The notes: generated from the letters alone by a model not told the origin. A DNA stretch of 64,000 bases from Crotophaga sulcirostris (GCA_013397455.1 VYZB01000219.1:679403-743402), one strand, 5' to 3'. Positions 43,487 through 56,799 are shown, counted from the stretch's first letter. Numbers and translations: made by a program.

Positions 43487-46400
43487 CTAAAAAGCGAGGC
43501 TTAAAAGGGAAACCTTTTCTGATGGTGGGTAACTCATGCTGTTGTTCATGTTGATGTTCTTCATGGAGATCAGAGTGATGCTATTATCCTTCTGGCTTGT
43601 GCCTGCTGAGCAGCTGTTGAGAACAGAAGGCAGTCTTACCCACTCTGGAAACAGAGAGCAGGGAGTTTCTTTGCACACAACTAGAGGCAAGCAGGCAAGG
43701 CTGCAGCTGACTGGTACACAGGACCAGCACTGATTTGCACTGCCCTTTGATCTACTGTCCTGATTCAGTGCCTAATTCTTCATCCCCTGTCTGAACACAG
43801 GTTTGGAGACCTCTGGTGGAAACAAGCACTGCGTTTGGAGAAATTCAGATGCGGAACTGGTTTGTTTGACAAGTACCATTGTCACCTGTGCCACTGCTGG
43901 TGGTCAGAATTGAGGTGCAGTTTGGATCTGGTTCTGAGTGCTGAATTACCTTCTAGCCATGCAGCCACTGCCAAACAGGAGCAAAAGTAACCATCAGCCT
44001 GTCCTTCTGTCCTCTCACCTTGTCATACACAGTGTCTCTCTTAAGAGTGAGAGTTACAAGTGTTAAGAAGGTGGAATTTCCCTTTCTCCCTCTCTTGAGG
44101 GCTGGGCTATGTTTAGTGCCAGTGGAGGCTGGATGACTCTGAGGATCAGGGGGCCTTGGGGCACAGTTCTCTGCTCTGATATGTCCTGGATCAGTGGCTG
44201 CACATCCCTTAGGTCATTATCATTAAGGGTGTTCGGGAACCATTGATGTCAATACAAATTTGGCATCTAAATACTTAGGAACTTTACTCCCTGCATCCCT
44301 TGCTTCTTTCCAAAGCAGGGTTTATTACTTTAATAGGAGAATATCAGATGGAAAGGAGGGACCAACATGTTTTGGTCCCTTCCCGCCCTTGTTTCTTGCT
44401 GCTTTCCCACATGCAACCTCTATTCTTGGGTAGCAGTGATGGACCTTGGGGTTCAGATGGACAATCCTTGGCTTGGTGCTTCTCTTCCAAAGGTCCCCAG
44501 ATCAGGGATCCTGCTCTTACTAGTTAACACTAATAGGGATCTTGAAAGATATTTTTTGGGACCTGATCTCATCTCACTGTGGCTGCTTTGAGATCTGGAA
44601 ACCCAAGTTTAGGCCTTAGGTCTGCATCTAGGCAAGGAAAGGCAAGCAAACTGTTTTGGGAAGGTGATGAGTCTTCACAGACAGCAGCACAGCTTTGAAA
44701 TGAGACCTCTAAATATTGGACTTCTACCTCTGACTCCAGCAGGCAGAGGATGAGATGCTATCAATTCTCATTTTGTTTTTTTTTTACCTGTCTCAAAGAT
44801 GTTTTGAAATCCTCCCACCTGAAATAACACAAACAGCCTCTTTTCCTTGCTAAAATTAATTCTGGAATAAAGTAGGATGTGAACAGTGTGTGCAACCTTA
44901 CCTCTCCGATACCATGGAGTTCCCTGTTTTCTGTTTGTCTGGAGGGAGAAAGGTGACGTATAGGTAAGAAAACATCTCAGCCAAGCAGTAAAGTCAGTCA
45001 ACTCTATTCAGAATTACATTTTACGTGCGTATAAATGAAATCCAAACCACCATGGGCGGTACTTGAGAGCTGATTAGAGAAGATTCTTTAACCACTGTGA
45101 CACACAGGCAGAACTGAATGCTTTGCTGCCTGTTCAGTCAATGGCATTCTTAGGCCTTTAGGCAATTATACATCTTACTGTCGAACCACCTTGCCCTCTA
45201 GCGGGCACTGCTTAGTGGGAAGTGGGATTCCTAGGCAAGAGGAGTGTCAAATTCCATGACTTTTGCCGGGAGAGCTGCCCACCTCTGGAAATCTGCACAT
45301 CTGACTGCAGCAAACCTGAGATTGTTTCCTTGCACCGGTGAATCTGGGCTGGGGCTCTAAAGAGGTGGTCACACTGTGTTCCTGTTCTAGTTTGGCTTCA
45401 AACCCTCCCCGCCATGTAAGCTTCTTAAAAGCATCTTTTAGGAATTGCCAGATTCATGTAGAAACTGATGGCTTTTTGATTAAAGAAAGACAGATGACCC
45501 CAGGCAAATACCTTCTGAGTCCTTTGCGCGGTTGCACTTGAACCTCAGGCTGACCACGCCGACCAGAATGATCACAACCACTATCAAGATAACTATGAAG
45601 CTGATGACACCTGGGGATGGAGGAAAGACCTGTCAACAATTGATATAACAGCGTGCCTGTTCTCAGCTTCTGGAGTAGCTGAGAGACTTTGACTGTCATC
45701 AGAACTTGGGCAGGAAATCAATATTTTCATTAAAATGAACGTGATAGGTAATAGGCAAAGAAGCAAGTAGTGAGTAGAGTCAATGGTTTTATCCTCTTGT
45801 GTTCCGGGGTTAATGATTCCAGGGCTTCCAATGAATATTTAATTGGTAAGGCAGTGCCAGGAGGGCAGAAGGCAGCCAATTATACTGGGGACTGACTGGA
45901 GTTGGTGTGTCCCCACTACAGTTGGTAAATCTTATCCTAAAGGTGCCTAAAGCCAGATAAAGATGTAATGTAACAGGGAGGGACAAGCTAAAGGCTGTGA
46001 ATGACATAATCTGCTTCATAAACCCGTGGCCAACTGCAGACTTGGTTCATACTTCTGGTCTTGATAAATCAAACTATTTGCACAGGAATCTTGTCCTGTT
46101 AAGGCTACTTCAGGGCTTCTTGTGGCTTCCCTTGGACCATGTAAGCAAATGATACTTGTCAAGTTAACAGCTGATTTTTAAAAGTACTTTGAAATGACAC
46201 TTTTTCCTATTGTGTGATAGAAATGAGCGGATTGGGGTTTTTTTGCCAGTCTTCATGGAGGAGGAGGATAGTGTATTCCAAGGCAGAGTGGGTCTCTCAA
46301 ATCTACCCTGTCCCGGGGTAAGGTATGACATCTCTTGCTCCATCCTTCCACAGCCTTGGAGGACTTGGCTGCTTCCTGCCAAGCAGGGTGCAAATGTACA

Positions 46401-49400
46401 GGGGAAGGCATGTTGGGAATGCAGTCCCAACAGCTTTGCAGGGGGAAAAAAGATATCTAAGCTTCCAGGAGGGTAGCACATCTGTTCTAGACCCTGTCAG
46501 GGAAGCTAAGGTATAGCATAAGATCATTTGTGCCCAGGCTTTGCCCTAATGTGTTGCTAGGATGTAGCTGAAACACACACTGGAGCTGGGAGCAAGATCC
46601 CAAGCTCAGGTGTAGCCATGGTGGACTTGCAAATTGCTCACAGTATCACAGTATTATAAGGTTGGAAAGGACCTTTGAGATCATCGAGTCCAACCTATAA
46701 CCCAACACTAACACTAACACCAACACCAACCCACCATCTAAACCATGGCACTGAGTGCCTCATCCAATCTCCTCTTAAACACTTCCAGGGTCGGCGACTC
46801 CACCACCTCCCTGGGCAGTGCATTCCAATGGCCAATCACCCTTTCAGGGAAGAATTTCATCCTAATATCAAGCCTAAACCTCCCATGACGAAGCTTGAGT
46901 CCACATCCTCTTGTTCTGTCACTGGTCACCCGGGAGAAGAGACCAAGCCCTGCCTGACTACAACCTCCTTTTAGGTAGTTGTAGAGAGCAATACAGTTTC
47001 CCCTGAGCCTCCTCTTCTCCAGGCTAAACAGCCCCAGCTCCCTCAGTTGCTCCTCCTAAGGCTTGTGCTCCAAACCCTTCACCACCTTCGTTGCTCTCCT
47101 CTGGACACACTCCAGTGTCTTGTCATCCTTCTCAAACTGAGGGCCCCAGAACTGCACACAGGACTCAAGGTATGACCTAACCAGTGCTGAGTATAAGGGA
47201 ATGATAAATTGCCTGTTCCTTGCATGTTGTGCATAGTTGAGGGCATTTATTAGGTACTTTGTTGCCTACTGGAGACAATTCTTTTCCTTAAGGCTTTTTC
47301 CTCGCACTCTGAAAACTCCAGGATCAGTCATGCCAAAGAGAAAAATTGTGGAACCATCTTCAGGGAAGTGTCCTGAAGCTGGGTGCCCAAACTGGTGTGA
47401 CCTGGAGAAACAGCCTGCCCTCCTCTTTCCAGGTTGCACAAGACCTTACCAAAAGCTGCCACTGTAAGTGGTGATTTATCGTCTGTCGGAGTGGGCACAG
47501 GCAAGTCGCCAGAGGACTCCGGTGTCGGGGTGTTTGGCTTTGAGGTGCCTACAAGAGAGGGAAATGTAGCTTTGTATTAAAGTCTTTCTTCCAAGGTTGG
47601 GAAGAGGGTTCCTAGCAATGCTAGAGGACCTAACTCACACTTGTGCTTTACTGAAGAGAAATAACATTGGATCCTGACCAGACCCAACAGTGTTAACAGT
47701 GAGGTGACCAAGACCTATGTGAGAACCAGATTGCATTTGTATGGCTGCTTTTATCAACAGTCTGAGAACAGTCTGAGAACACCCACAGGATTTTCTGCTG
47801 GGGCCCTTGTGAGGAAGCTGACTGCGTGTCCAAGGAGGGAGGTTGTCCCATCTCTCTCCTTTGATGTTTTGCTATAGTGGCACCTTTCCTGCTGTGACTC
47901 ACAGCCACTGTTCCCGGGCTCAACAGGTTGCCCCAAAGAGCTGCTTGACAGGCTTTTCAAGGGCTCTGTAGGACGGCCAGCATCACTTAGGTACTCATTG
48001 GCTGTTAACTGTGCTGCCGTGAGGACAGCAGTGGGATGGCCGTGCTGCTGACTGTGTGAAGGGCTGTAGAATATCTAGCAGTAATCACCTCTCTGCAAGA
48101 GAAAGGAGGAAGCACCTTGAGTTGCTGATGTTGTGGCACTCTCGCTTGTCTTGGGCTCTTGATCTGCATGGAGAAACACAGGATGTGAGTCTTGTCCTTG
48201 AGAGTCATCTAATAACCAAAAGAATTTGTGGGCGTGCTGGAGAGGAGAATGGATTCGCAGTAGGGCTGGTGATATCCGGGAAAAATCCGGGAAAACATGG
48301 AATTCCTACTCAAGCTAAAATCTTCAACCAAATATACTTTGTTGGTGCTTATTTTCCATATCCAAATAGAAACTCAGGAAACCAAATTTAAATAGCTTTG
48401 TACAAACCATTCAGGTTCTTTGTACAAATCTGTTCAGTCCCAGATGCAGGTTTGGGGCAGATAGAGCAACGGAAAACTGGAAGGGTGAACCGGGAAGGTT
48501 CTCATAGAATCATAGAATGGTTTGGTTTGGAAGGGACCTTAAAGCCCGTCCAGTTCCAACCCCCTGCCATGGGTAGGGACACCTCCCACTGGATCAGGGG
48601 GCTCAAAGCCTCATCCAACCTGTTGAGACTTCAAAAAAAATCTACTTGCGGAAGAAATTCTGCACAATATCGGTGTGGATTGAGTGTTTGGCTTGTCCTT
48701 GGAGTTGGACGTGGTGGGTGTGCCTGGGTTATCTAGAAGTAAGTAGTCTGGTTTGAGGTGGGTTAACTTGTGCACCACATGTAGTCTGGCTGTGGCAGCG
48801 TAGAAATTTGTTGGAGCAAGGACTCCAGTTCTCAGTGGAATAAGTGGCTTATATGAAGCTGTTTGGTTTCTGAAAGTTGCTTCCAATGCCTGCGTGCAAG
48901 CAACTGTAAACCTGGCCAGGGTGTTTCACTGGCACAGAGAAAAAAACCCTTGGCTGCCTCCTGGTTGTGTGTTGAATGGCCAGATTATCTGCATGGTCTT
49001 AATGATGAGCTACAGGCCCTGTCAGGAGACTAAAAATGATACTTTAGAGCTTTAGAAGATCATCTCTAGGTCAAGTAGGACCTTTCCCACCCCACCTTCC
49101 CAACACCAGTGTTGGCCAGAAATGTGTACTGCCTGGAAAGGTGTGAAATGACTCCTGGCACAGCAGCAGAGCTCAGGGCGTGCAGCTGAAACAGGTTCAT
49201 GTCTTGCAGAAAACATCCCTGTTCCAGAATGTAATTTTACCAAAAGTCAGAAGAAAAAGGAGAAACAGTATAAAAAGGGGGAGAGGGATGAAATAACAAA
49301 TTAACTGGTTCAGAAACCCGAAGTAGCAGAGCAGTCCTGAGAAGCGGGGATTTACTGCTGTACCATTTTTTCACCAGTCATCAAACCCTTTGTTTCATTC

Positions 49401-52400
49401 TGAAATTGTTTTTCCAGCTACAGGAGCTGTGGTTTGCTGAGCCTGGCATGGATACTCTGTCCCTGGGCAGTGTTGGGTCTTGCACAACAGGAGACCTTGC
49501 TTTTGTAAGCATCAGCAACATTTCTATAGTCAGAGATGGATGGAGGTTTTCAGCTCTAAAGCAGGGTTATAATTAATAGCACTCTGCTCAAATGTAAAGG
49601 GCTCTTGGCTTGGCTGGGCACACACATGCTGGTTGGACATCTGTGCAGGCAGAGCTGACCACAGGTTTCTAACCTTGCTTACGTTAGAGAAGATGTGAGA
49701 GGTACTTGGAGAGGCAGAGCTGTTTCTGTCTTGACCATTGCAGATTTTTGAGACCGAATCTTCAATGGAGAATCAGCTCAGTTATCAGATTTCAGTCTTC
49801 TTACTTGGATTCTGCCCTTATTCTGAGAAAACTCCGAATTCTCTAATTTTTGCTTCCAGGCTGGGTTAAACAAACTATCAAAAGCAAAATGATATATATA
49901 TTTTAAAGGATGCTAAAAGGACTCCCTTTTCCTAAACATAGATCAGTCTTTCAACTGTTCCACTTCATCCTAGGCAAAGGATGCTAACTTCATTTGTTCT
50001 TGTGTTTTATCACTGCTTGTAAGGATACCAGATATGACCTGAAGATAAAGACTAGTTCTTAGGTAACCTGCATGACATGAACCAAGTAATCTAATTGCCA
50101 TGGAATTATCTCAACTTATTGTTACTCTATAAAAGGATGAAGTACCTTGAGGTGGTGAAGATGCTGTGCTTCTGTGTCCAGTAGAGTTTTCATCTATATA
50201 AAGAAAACATGAGAAAGGAGAATTAACTCTTGAAGATGCTGCAGACTGTGCTACAGAGAGCTGTTGGGTTTCCATGGGGTAGGAGTTTTGCGTGAGATTT
50301 TCCCTCCAAACAAACACTGCAATGTCCAGCCAACGAACTGTGCGGTCAGTTAGGGAGTGTGCACGACTGGTGAGCCTGGCAGAGGGCTGCTGGAGAGGCT
50401 ACATGCTTGTAGCTCCTCCACAAAACATTATCTGGTAAAGCATGAGCTATTCTGACATGGGTTTGCTGTGCAGCTGCCACGTCTGGGTCGTCGTTGTGTC
50501 CAGCTGAGCTGGAATGAGCTGCTCTTTTGTTAAAGGCTCAAAGACACTCAAAAGTTACTGCTACTGAATAAGTACCATGTTCTGGTGTGGACCATCCCAG
50601 TCTTTCTGATGCCTCCAGTTTTGCCTGGACACAGAGAGATGCACAAAAAGGTCCTGCTTAAGCAAAAATCTGACTTTTCCGTACTTACCTCGTGCAGTCA
50701 ACGTTAGCAGAGTGGTAGTGATGGGAGAGGATTTGCCTATAGTGGTTTGACCCACAGAGGTGAGGTTCAGGTCAGTCGGTGGTGTTGATTTTACTGAAGG
50801 TGCTGCAGAGGAAGCATAACGTTACTTCAAAGAGCTCTGCTCAGGGCACAGCTATTGCAAAGAGTCCTCAATCTCCTTGGAAGTTATGGATTATCTGCTA
50901 GAGAAAGCACGGGCATGAGTAGACAAGGCAATAGCCTTCATCCTCCTCCGAGTCGGGGAGCTGTTGTGCTTTGGCTTTAGCTTTTGCTTTTTTCAGTGTA
51001 CAGAGGTGCTGAGCTGGCAGAGCTCAGGAGACACATGGAGCAAGTCTGCTTTCTGCCACCTTTATAATGAAGGTATTTTTATCACTGGACACTTTAATTG
51101 GCTTGAGCTGCCTGTCACCCACGTGTGTGTTTGCTTGTTATCTGAAATGCTAACTTTGATGTTGCGTTTCACTAAGGGTCTCTAAGCCCACACAATTCAG
51201 TTCTTGCAGTGATCTGGAGGCTCCATCATCGTCCTCAACCTGCTGCTCAAAGCTGCGTAGCAAGAGCGTGATTCAGAGCACGATGTGGGGAAAAAGCTTT
51301 CAGTAAGCCCTCTGCAAGGAAGAGCTGATTACCAGCTTGGAATTTATAGGCTTTCCAGTAAAAGTGAGAAGGGTGAAAATGGTTCTAAAGTTGTTTTTTC
51401 TTCCCTTTTCTCCAAACACTTCACCAAAATACTTGAATTTAGGAATTAGTGTTTGTTTGTTTGTTTGTTTTCTACAAGGCACGGAAGCAGAATCTGAGCT
51501 CTTTTTGAGATTTTTATCCTTTACATTTTTGGGGTCCATTTGGAGGGGAAGGTATGCTTAGATAGGCTTGGGGGTCTTTCCAAACAGAGCAGGAAGAGAT
51601 CTGTCCCCAAAGATCTAAGAGGACTAACTGATGTGGATCTGTGATTGGAGAGATCTCTTCTTGTGTGTTTGGTTTTGTGTGTTTGCAGACTGGAACGTGG
51701 ACCTTTCCCTCCACCCACTGCCAGGGCTTCTGTGTGGCCACCCACACGTGGCAGTGTCCTGGAGCATTTCAACAGAGAGGAGAACAGGAAAAAGAGAATC
51801 ATAACATGATGGAATGGTTTGGGTTGGAAGGGACCTCAAAGCCCACCCAGTTCCAAGCCCATGGGCAGGGACACCTCCTACTGGATCAGGGGGCTCAAAG
51901 CCCCATCCAACCTGGCCTTGAACACCTCCGGGGATGGGGCAGCCACCACTGCTCTGGGCAACCTGGGCCAGGGCCTCCCCACCCTCACAGGAAAACATTT
52001 CTTCCTAAAATCTCATCTTAATCTCCTCTGTTGCAGCTGAAAACCCTTCCCCCTCATCCTGTCAGAGGTTCATATTACTTTTAAATATTTTTCTGTCCTT
52101 ATGAGTGATTGCTGTTTCTCTGAAGGCAGATAAAGTAAACCCCCCAACATGAACAACTAAATTAGAGCTAAGACCATGCTTGGTTCCTGTATGGACACTA
52201 ACATTGCACAATTTAGGATCAGTCTCTTCATGCTTCCCCTTTTCCACTTGGAGAAGTGAGGAACATGTTGACCTGTTGGATTGGAGGTGCTGAGGGTGTG
52301 CACAGCACTGCAAGCTTTTAGTTAAACAAAGAAATGTGGACAGGCTTCTCAAGAGAGCAGTATTGAAGATTAAACATAATGCAGGACAGCTCTTACAGGA

Positions 52401-54347
52401 ATGACTTATAGAATCATGGAAGCATAGAGTCATTAAGGTTGGAAAAGTCCTCCAAGCTCATCCAGTCCGACTGTCAGCCCAGCCCATCCATGCCTACTAA
52501 ACCATGTCTCCAAATGCCACATCTACTCATGTTTTGAACCTCTCCAGGGATGATGACTCCACCACCTCTGGAAACTCCACCACCACTCTGCCAGGGCTTC
52601 ACCACTCTTTTGATAGAGAAGTTTTCTCTAATATTCAATCTAAGCCTCCCCTGGTGCAGCTTGAGGCCATTTCATCTCATCCTATCACTTGTTACTTGGG
52701 AGAAGAGCCCAGCACTCACCTCACCACAATCTCCTTTCCAGGGGCTGCAGAGACCGATGAGGTCTCCCCTCAGCCTCCTCTTCTCCAGGCTAAACAGCCC
52801 CAGGGCCCTCAGCTTCTCCCAGAACCCCTGTTCTCCAGATCCTTCCCCAGCTCCGTCCCAGCTCCATTGCCCATCTCTGGACACTTCAGGACTTCATTGC
52901 TGATACTCCTGCCATGACGCCAGGAGCTGAGGCCAGCCTTGATGTGCAAGACACTGTGCTTGCCTGTACTGCTGAATCCCACCACCTGGTTCAGGAGAGC
53001 TGCTGTGTGGAGGAGGTGATGCCAGGCAGGCAGATACAGCAATGTGGACACTGCCTCGCCGGGCTCCTTGCCTGGGCTCCAGGCAGTTGCATCCTTTGTG
53101 CACCCAGGATGCAAAGCCCAGGGTTTTCTAAGGATTTTGTTATGCTATCCCTATTCCTCCTTGTTCAATGTAGTGATTTCACCCTGTTCCTCCTCACACC
53201 AGTGCCTTGAATCCTCTGGGGTGACCTGGCTGGAATGTGACCCTTATGTCACAAAATGTCCTTCCCCACCACTCTTCCCATCCGACCTGCCACTGCACAG
53301 CCCTATTTACTGCTGGGCAGCCCAGATGGACTGAAGGTCAGACCAGTTACAAACCCGGATGCCCCTGAGATGTGCTCTTCAATCTCCAGATGAGCATTAC
53401 CTGAGGTATGGTTCTTCACTTCAGGACTGTCCGTTGTTGATTGGGATTGACCTGGAACACAAGCAGAGAGACATGGAGGTGATGTCTCCTACACGTGCTC
53501 CTCATTGGTGGCACCCTCATGGGGAGTGTTGAATCACAGAATGGTTTGGGTTGGAAGGGACCTGAAAGCCTATCCAGTTCCATCCCCTGCCATGGGCAGG
53601 GACACCTTCCACTGGATCAGGGGGCTCAATGCCCCATCCAACCTGGCCTGGAACACCTTGGGCTATTATAGCCAGTAAGAGCTGAAAGGGGCACAGAGGC
53701 AGGAGATGCTGAGGAGTTTGTCACTGATGTGGCTATAGGGACATTGGCTCTGAGGATCCATGGAGGAGAGTATGCTAATTGCTTTGAAACAGTGAGGGAA
53801 ACAGGGAGCAAAGATGAGGCAGGATCTTTCACTGGGCTTCCTAGAACACCACATTGCTCTCTTCCAGAGAAAAAGGGGACCTAGGAAGGGTCATCCTCTG
53901 GGCAGTGCCCTCCATGGCTCCTGGAGGTCATTTAATCACAAAATCATTGAGGTTGGAAAAGACCTCTAAGCTCATCCAGTCCAACCATCAGCTCAACCCC
54001 ATTGTGCCTGCTAAACCATGACCTGAAGTGCCGTGTCTACATGGTTTTGAACCCCTCCAGGGATGGAGACCCCACCACTGCCCTGGGCAGCCTCTGCCAG
54101 GGCTTGACAACCCTTTTGGTGGGGGCGAATGATAATGGATGGGGCAGGCAGAGGTGGGCAGTGCAGGGTCCTGGGAAAAGGTGCTTCAGCAGATGCAAGT
54201 TTTGAATCTAGTTCCCATTAGTGGACTCTCCATTTTCATCCCCACATGGACATGTGCATCTATATCCAAACAGACGTGTAAAGCAGATCACAACCCAGCA
54301 GGTACCTGTTACAGCGTTGATGGTGGAGGCTGTGAAGGCTGTAGTAC
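43487..54347 (-). CDS. ECSCR: ECSCR (ECSM2/ARIA), endothelial cell-surface protein; eight exons, signal-peptide exon not found
   Basis: Single-pass endothelial mucin-like glycoprotein implicated in endothelial migration, apoptosis and angiogenic signalling. Exons: 54347-54306, 53451-53401, 50802-50689, 50193-50146, 48163-48116, 47548-47450, 45610-45512, 43644-43487. All internal introns are phase 1 and every junction closes, giving 218 residues without exon 1 (human total 205). The ectodomain is Ser/Thr/Pro-rich with sequons NHTS, NLTS and [19 protein letters not shown] leads into the membrane segment ([16 protein letters not shown]), nearly identical to mammals. The tail [16 protein letters not shown] is also conserved, ending at TAG 43489-43487. 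Symmetrical phase-1 exons explain how the ectodomain could gain or lose exons. An exon 1 with signal peptide should lie above 54350 but was not recognised. Confidence 0.92.
46643..47185 (-). mobile_element. CR1 fragment in ECSCR intron
   Basis: GTATCACAGTATTATAAGGT through CCAGAACTGCACACAGGACT, about 540 bp. Confidence 0.9.
48502..48622 (-). mobile_element. CR1 3' end in ECSCR intron
   Basis: TCATAGAATCATAGAATGGT through CCACTGGATCAGGGGGCTCA; it stops about 45 bp from the relic ECSCR exon. Confidence 0.9.
48665..48725 (-). pseudogene. Probable dead ECSCR ectodomain exon
   Basis: On the minus strand, after an acceptor AACCCAG, phase-1 reading gives [19 protein letters not shown], in the same Thr/Ser/Pro style as neighbouring ECSCR exons. 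At ACTCAA, where the two 48-bp exons have G|GT, the donor is missing, and no in-phase donor follows. Read as a relic of an extra exon copy, or a cryptic exon. Confidence 0.4.
51797..52065 (-). mobile_element. CR1 fragment in ECSCR intron
   Basis: AATCATAACATGATGGAATG through TTCTTCCTAAAATCTCATCT. Confidence 0.9.
52407..52890 (-). mobile_element. CR1 fragment in ECSCR intron
   Basis: TATAGAATCATGGAAGCATA through TCCTCTTCTCCAGGCTAAAC. Confidence 0.85.
53533..53665 (-). mobile_element. CR1 3' end in ECSCR intron
   Basis: GAATCACAGAATGGTTTGGG through TCCACTGGATCAGGGGGCTC. Confidence 0.9.
53935..54125 (-). mobile_element. CR1 fragment in ECSCR intron
   Basis: AATCACAAAATCATTGAGGT through GGCAGCCTCTGCCAGGGCTT. 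Confidence 0.8.
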
Positions 54348-54518
54348 CTGAAAGGAAAGAATAAGAGCATTAGAAGTGCAGGTCTGTGACTGTCACTGAT
54401 GCATCCGTGTCCTTCCTGGTTGTGTGGTTTGAGCTCTCCTCGTATTCTATAGGAATTGCTTTGAAACACATCATTTCCACAGAACAATGAATGCAAGACT
54501 ACCCGGGGTCTGAGTAAA

Positions 54519-54700
54519 TTAGTACTGGAGTTTATTGAGCCGGGGTAAGTGGCAGTCCCCAGCGGAGCTGAAACCCTTCAGGTCTGCCTCTGTCACACGG
54601 AAAAGCAAGGCCATATCCATCATGGGGTCGTTCCCTCCCAGGGAGATGTTTGCCTCCAGCTCAACCTTGGCAGAAGGCGCCTGCTGGACCTGAATTCTGG
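54519..54700 (-). other. Unrecognised coding-like frame ending in AATAAA
   Basis: After an AG at about 54693 the minus strand is open as VQQAPSAKVELEANISLG and onward through DPMMDMALLFRVTEADLKGF to TAA at 54519. The frame contains AATAAA near 54536-54531, close to its stop. Codon choice looks protein-like, but the acceptor pyrimidine tract is poor and I do not recognise the sequence. It may be a terminal exon, a relic or chance. Confidence 0.2.
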
Positions 54701-55847
54701 AGCTGCTTGAAGAGTTAAGACACACATATGAAGGCTTTGTGCTCTTGAGACCTTAATGAGTGGACGGATGAGGTTCGTGAAGGCTTCCAGGAGCTGATGG
54801 GACTGTTTTCCTTCATGTCTCCTACCTCTGTCTTGTGTATTTGTGTCCTGGGAAGCTGCTGAAACCTTGTGCAGACAGAGCGAGGGCGCTGCAGCTCAGA
54901 CAGTGTTGCGGAGCTGCCTAGTGCTGGGGAGTGCTGGAGGTCCATGCAGGGCTTTGCTCTCCCAGGGCTGTAGGTGTTGCACTGAGCACCTTGCTTCTCA
55001 ACTTGAAAGGCATTTCATTTTGATTTTTTGTTCTTGTTTTGCATTTATGACACAGCATCCTTGCATCAGTCCCCCATGTTGCCTACTCTCAGGATCCCTG
55101 GGGTTTTTCTTTAAGTCCCAGCTCCATGAGAGGAGATGCCCAATAAAAATGCTGCCATTTAAAATGGGAAAAAGAAAGGTCCAGTTCCTGTACTTGGGAA
55201 CAAGAGCTAGAAATTGTAAATGCACTTTAAATGCTCAAATCAAACCCAGCTAGTTTAACTTTGAAAAGGTGACTGTGAGTCTGTAGTTTTTGGAATGCAC
55301 ATCCTAACTGGTATTTTTAAGTGGTTATTGCTGGTGACCCTGATGCTACCTGCAGTTAAGATTAATGGAAGAAACTACATTGCAGCTACAGAAGCCACCA
55401 GAATCCAATCCCACCTGTGATCCACCTCACCAGCGTCCCACGAGAGCTAAAGGTTTCAGACAAGAAGGGAAAGGAGAGCAGGAAAGGTTGAATCCCTCCA
55501 GCTCGCTTGTCCCCACGTGTGGTTACAGTGCAGCAGTGCTCCAGGACGGGGTGCAGCACCTTTGCAGGGTGCTCTGCCTCACGGGGTGGCAGGAGGGGAA
55601 GGCCAGCAATGCTGCACTGGCAGGAGCAAAGCTTTTGCACCCATTACAGCTGAATCTTTCTCCCTATTCAGCTCACCTGCTGCTTTACACCTCTCATGAG
55701 CCAGCCTGCAAGAGAGCTCATCTCCAGGCTCTCTTCCTTACCAGAGAGAGGAGCAGATACTTCTAAACCTGTTTTTTAGATCCCTACCTTACCTGCTTGA
55801 GATTTCTATCTCACTCCAGCTGTGGCCAGAGGAGCCACAGCCTGTAA

Positions 55848-56180
55848 CATAGAATCATGGAATGGTTTGCATTAGAAGGGACCTCAAAGCCTATCCAGTT
55901 CCAACCCCCTGCCATGGGCAGGGACACCTCCCACTGGATCAGGGGGATCAAAGCCCCATCCAACCTGGTCTTGAACACCTCTAGGGATGAGGCACCCAAC
56001 ACTTCTCTGGACAACCAGTGCCAGGGCACCCCCACCATCATACTGAGGAGTTTCTTCCTAATGTCTAATATAAATCATCCCCCTTCCAATTTTAAGCCAT
56101 TCCCCCTTGTCCTATCACTACTAGCCCTTGTTGAAAGTCCCTCCCCAGCTTTCCTGCAGCCCCTTCAGGTACTGTAAGTT
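55848..56180 (-). mobile_element. CR1 fragment
   Basis: ACATAGAATCATGGAATGGT through CCAGCTTTCCTGCAGCCCCT. Confidence 0.9.
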
Positions 56181-56250
56181 CATCCAGTTCCAACCCCCTG
56201 CCATGGGCAGGGACACCTCCCACTGGATCAGGGTCCTCAAAAGCCTCATC
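56176..56250 (-). mobile_element. Second CR1 piece abutting the previous one
   Basis: TTCATCCAGTTCCAACCCCC through GGACACCTCCCACTGGATCA repeats part of the preceding CR1: either an internal duplication or a nested second copy. Confidence 0.75.
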
Positions 56251-56799
56251 TTGTTCCTTGCTTGGAGCTGCAGAGGTGATACAGGTTATGAATGCTGTGG
56301 TAGATCCCTAGGCTGTTGGTGTCTGTGAGAGGTCAGATGGAGACACCACCCCCATAGTTATATATGTCTGCAGTGAGAACTTTAGCATCCAGCATACATG
56401 GATTATCAGGGCTTGGCTCCAAGCTCACCCTCGAGACCGTCTGGGTGTAGTGAGCTCCTGGTTGATCTCATTTTCCTCATGTAATGGTGTTGGAGCCATA
56501 ATTGTTTTTCTTGTCTGAGGCTTTATGACAGTGATCCCAGCCAAACAGGAACAAAACCAGTGTGTAAACCATGGTGAATACATAATAGAGCACGTTTTCT
56601 TTATAGATAGGATTTGGCTGTGAAAATCAGACCTGACTTTTCAGACCTTTTTGCATGCTTTTCTCTTCTAGCTTGCTGGGCAGCAGCTGGGAAAACTGCA
56701 TTGTTTAGTCCGTGAAAGAGGAGACATGATCAGAACTCTAATTATACAGAGAGGAAGTGACTGATTGGTTTTCTAATCCATTGGGAACAGGACCAGAAA

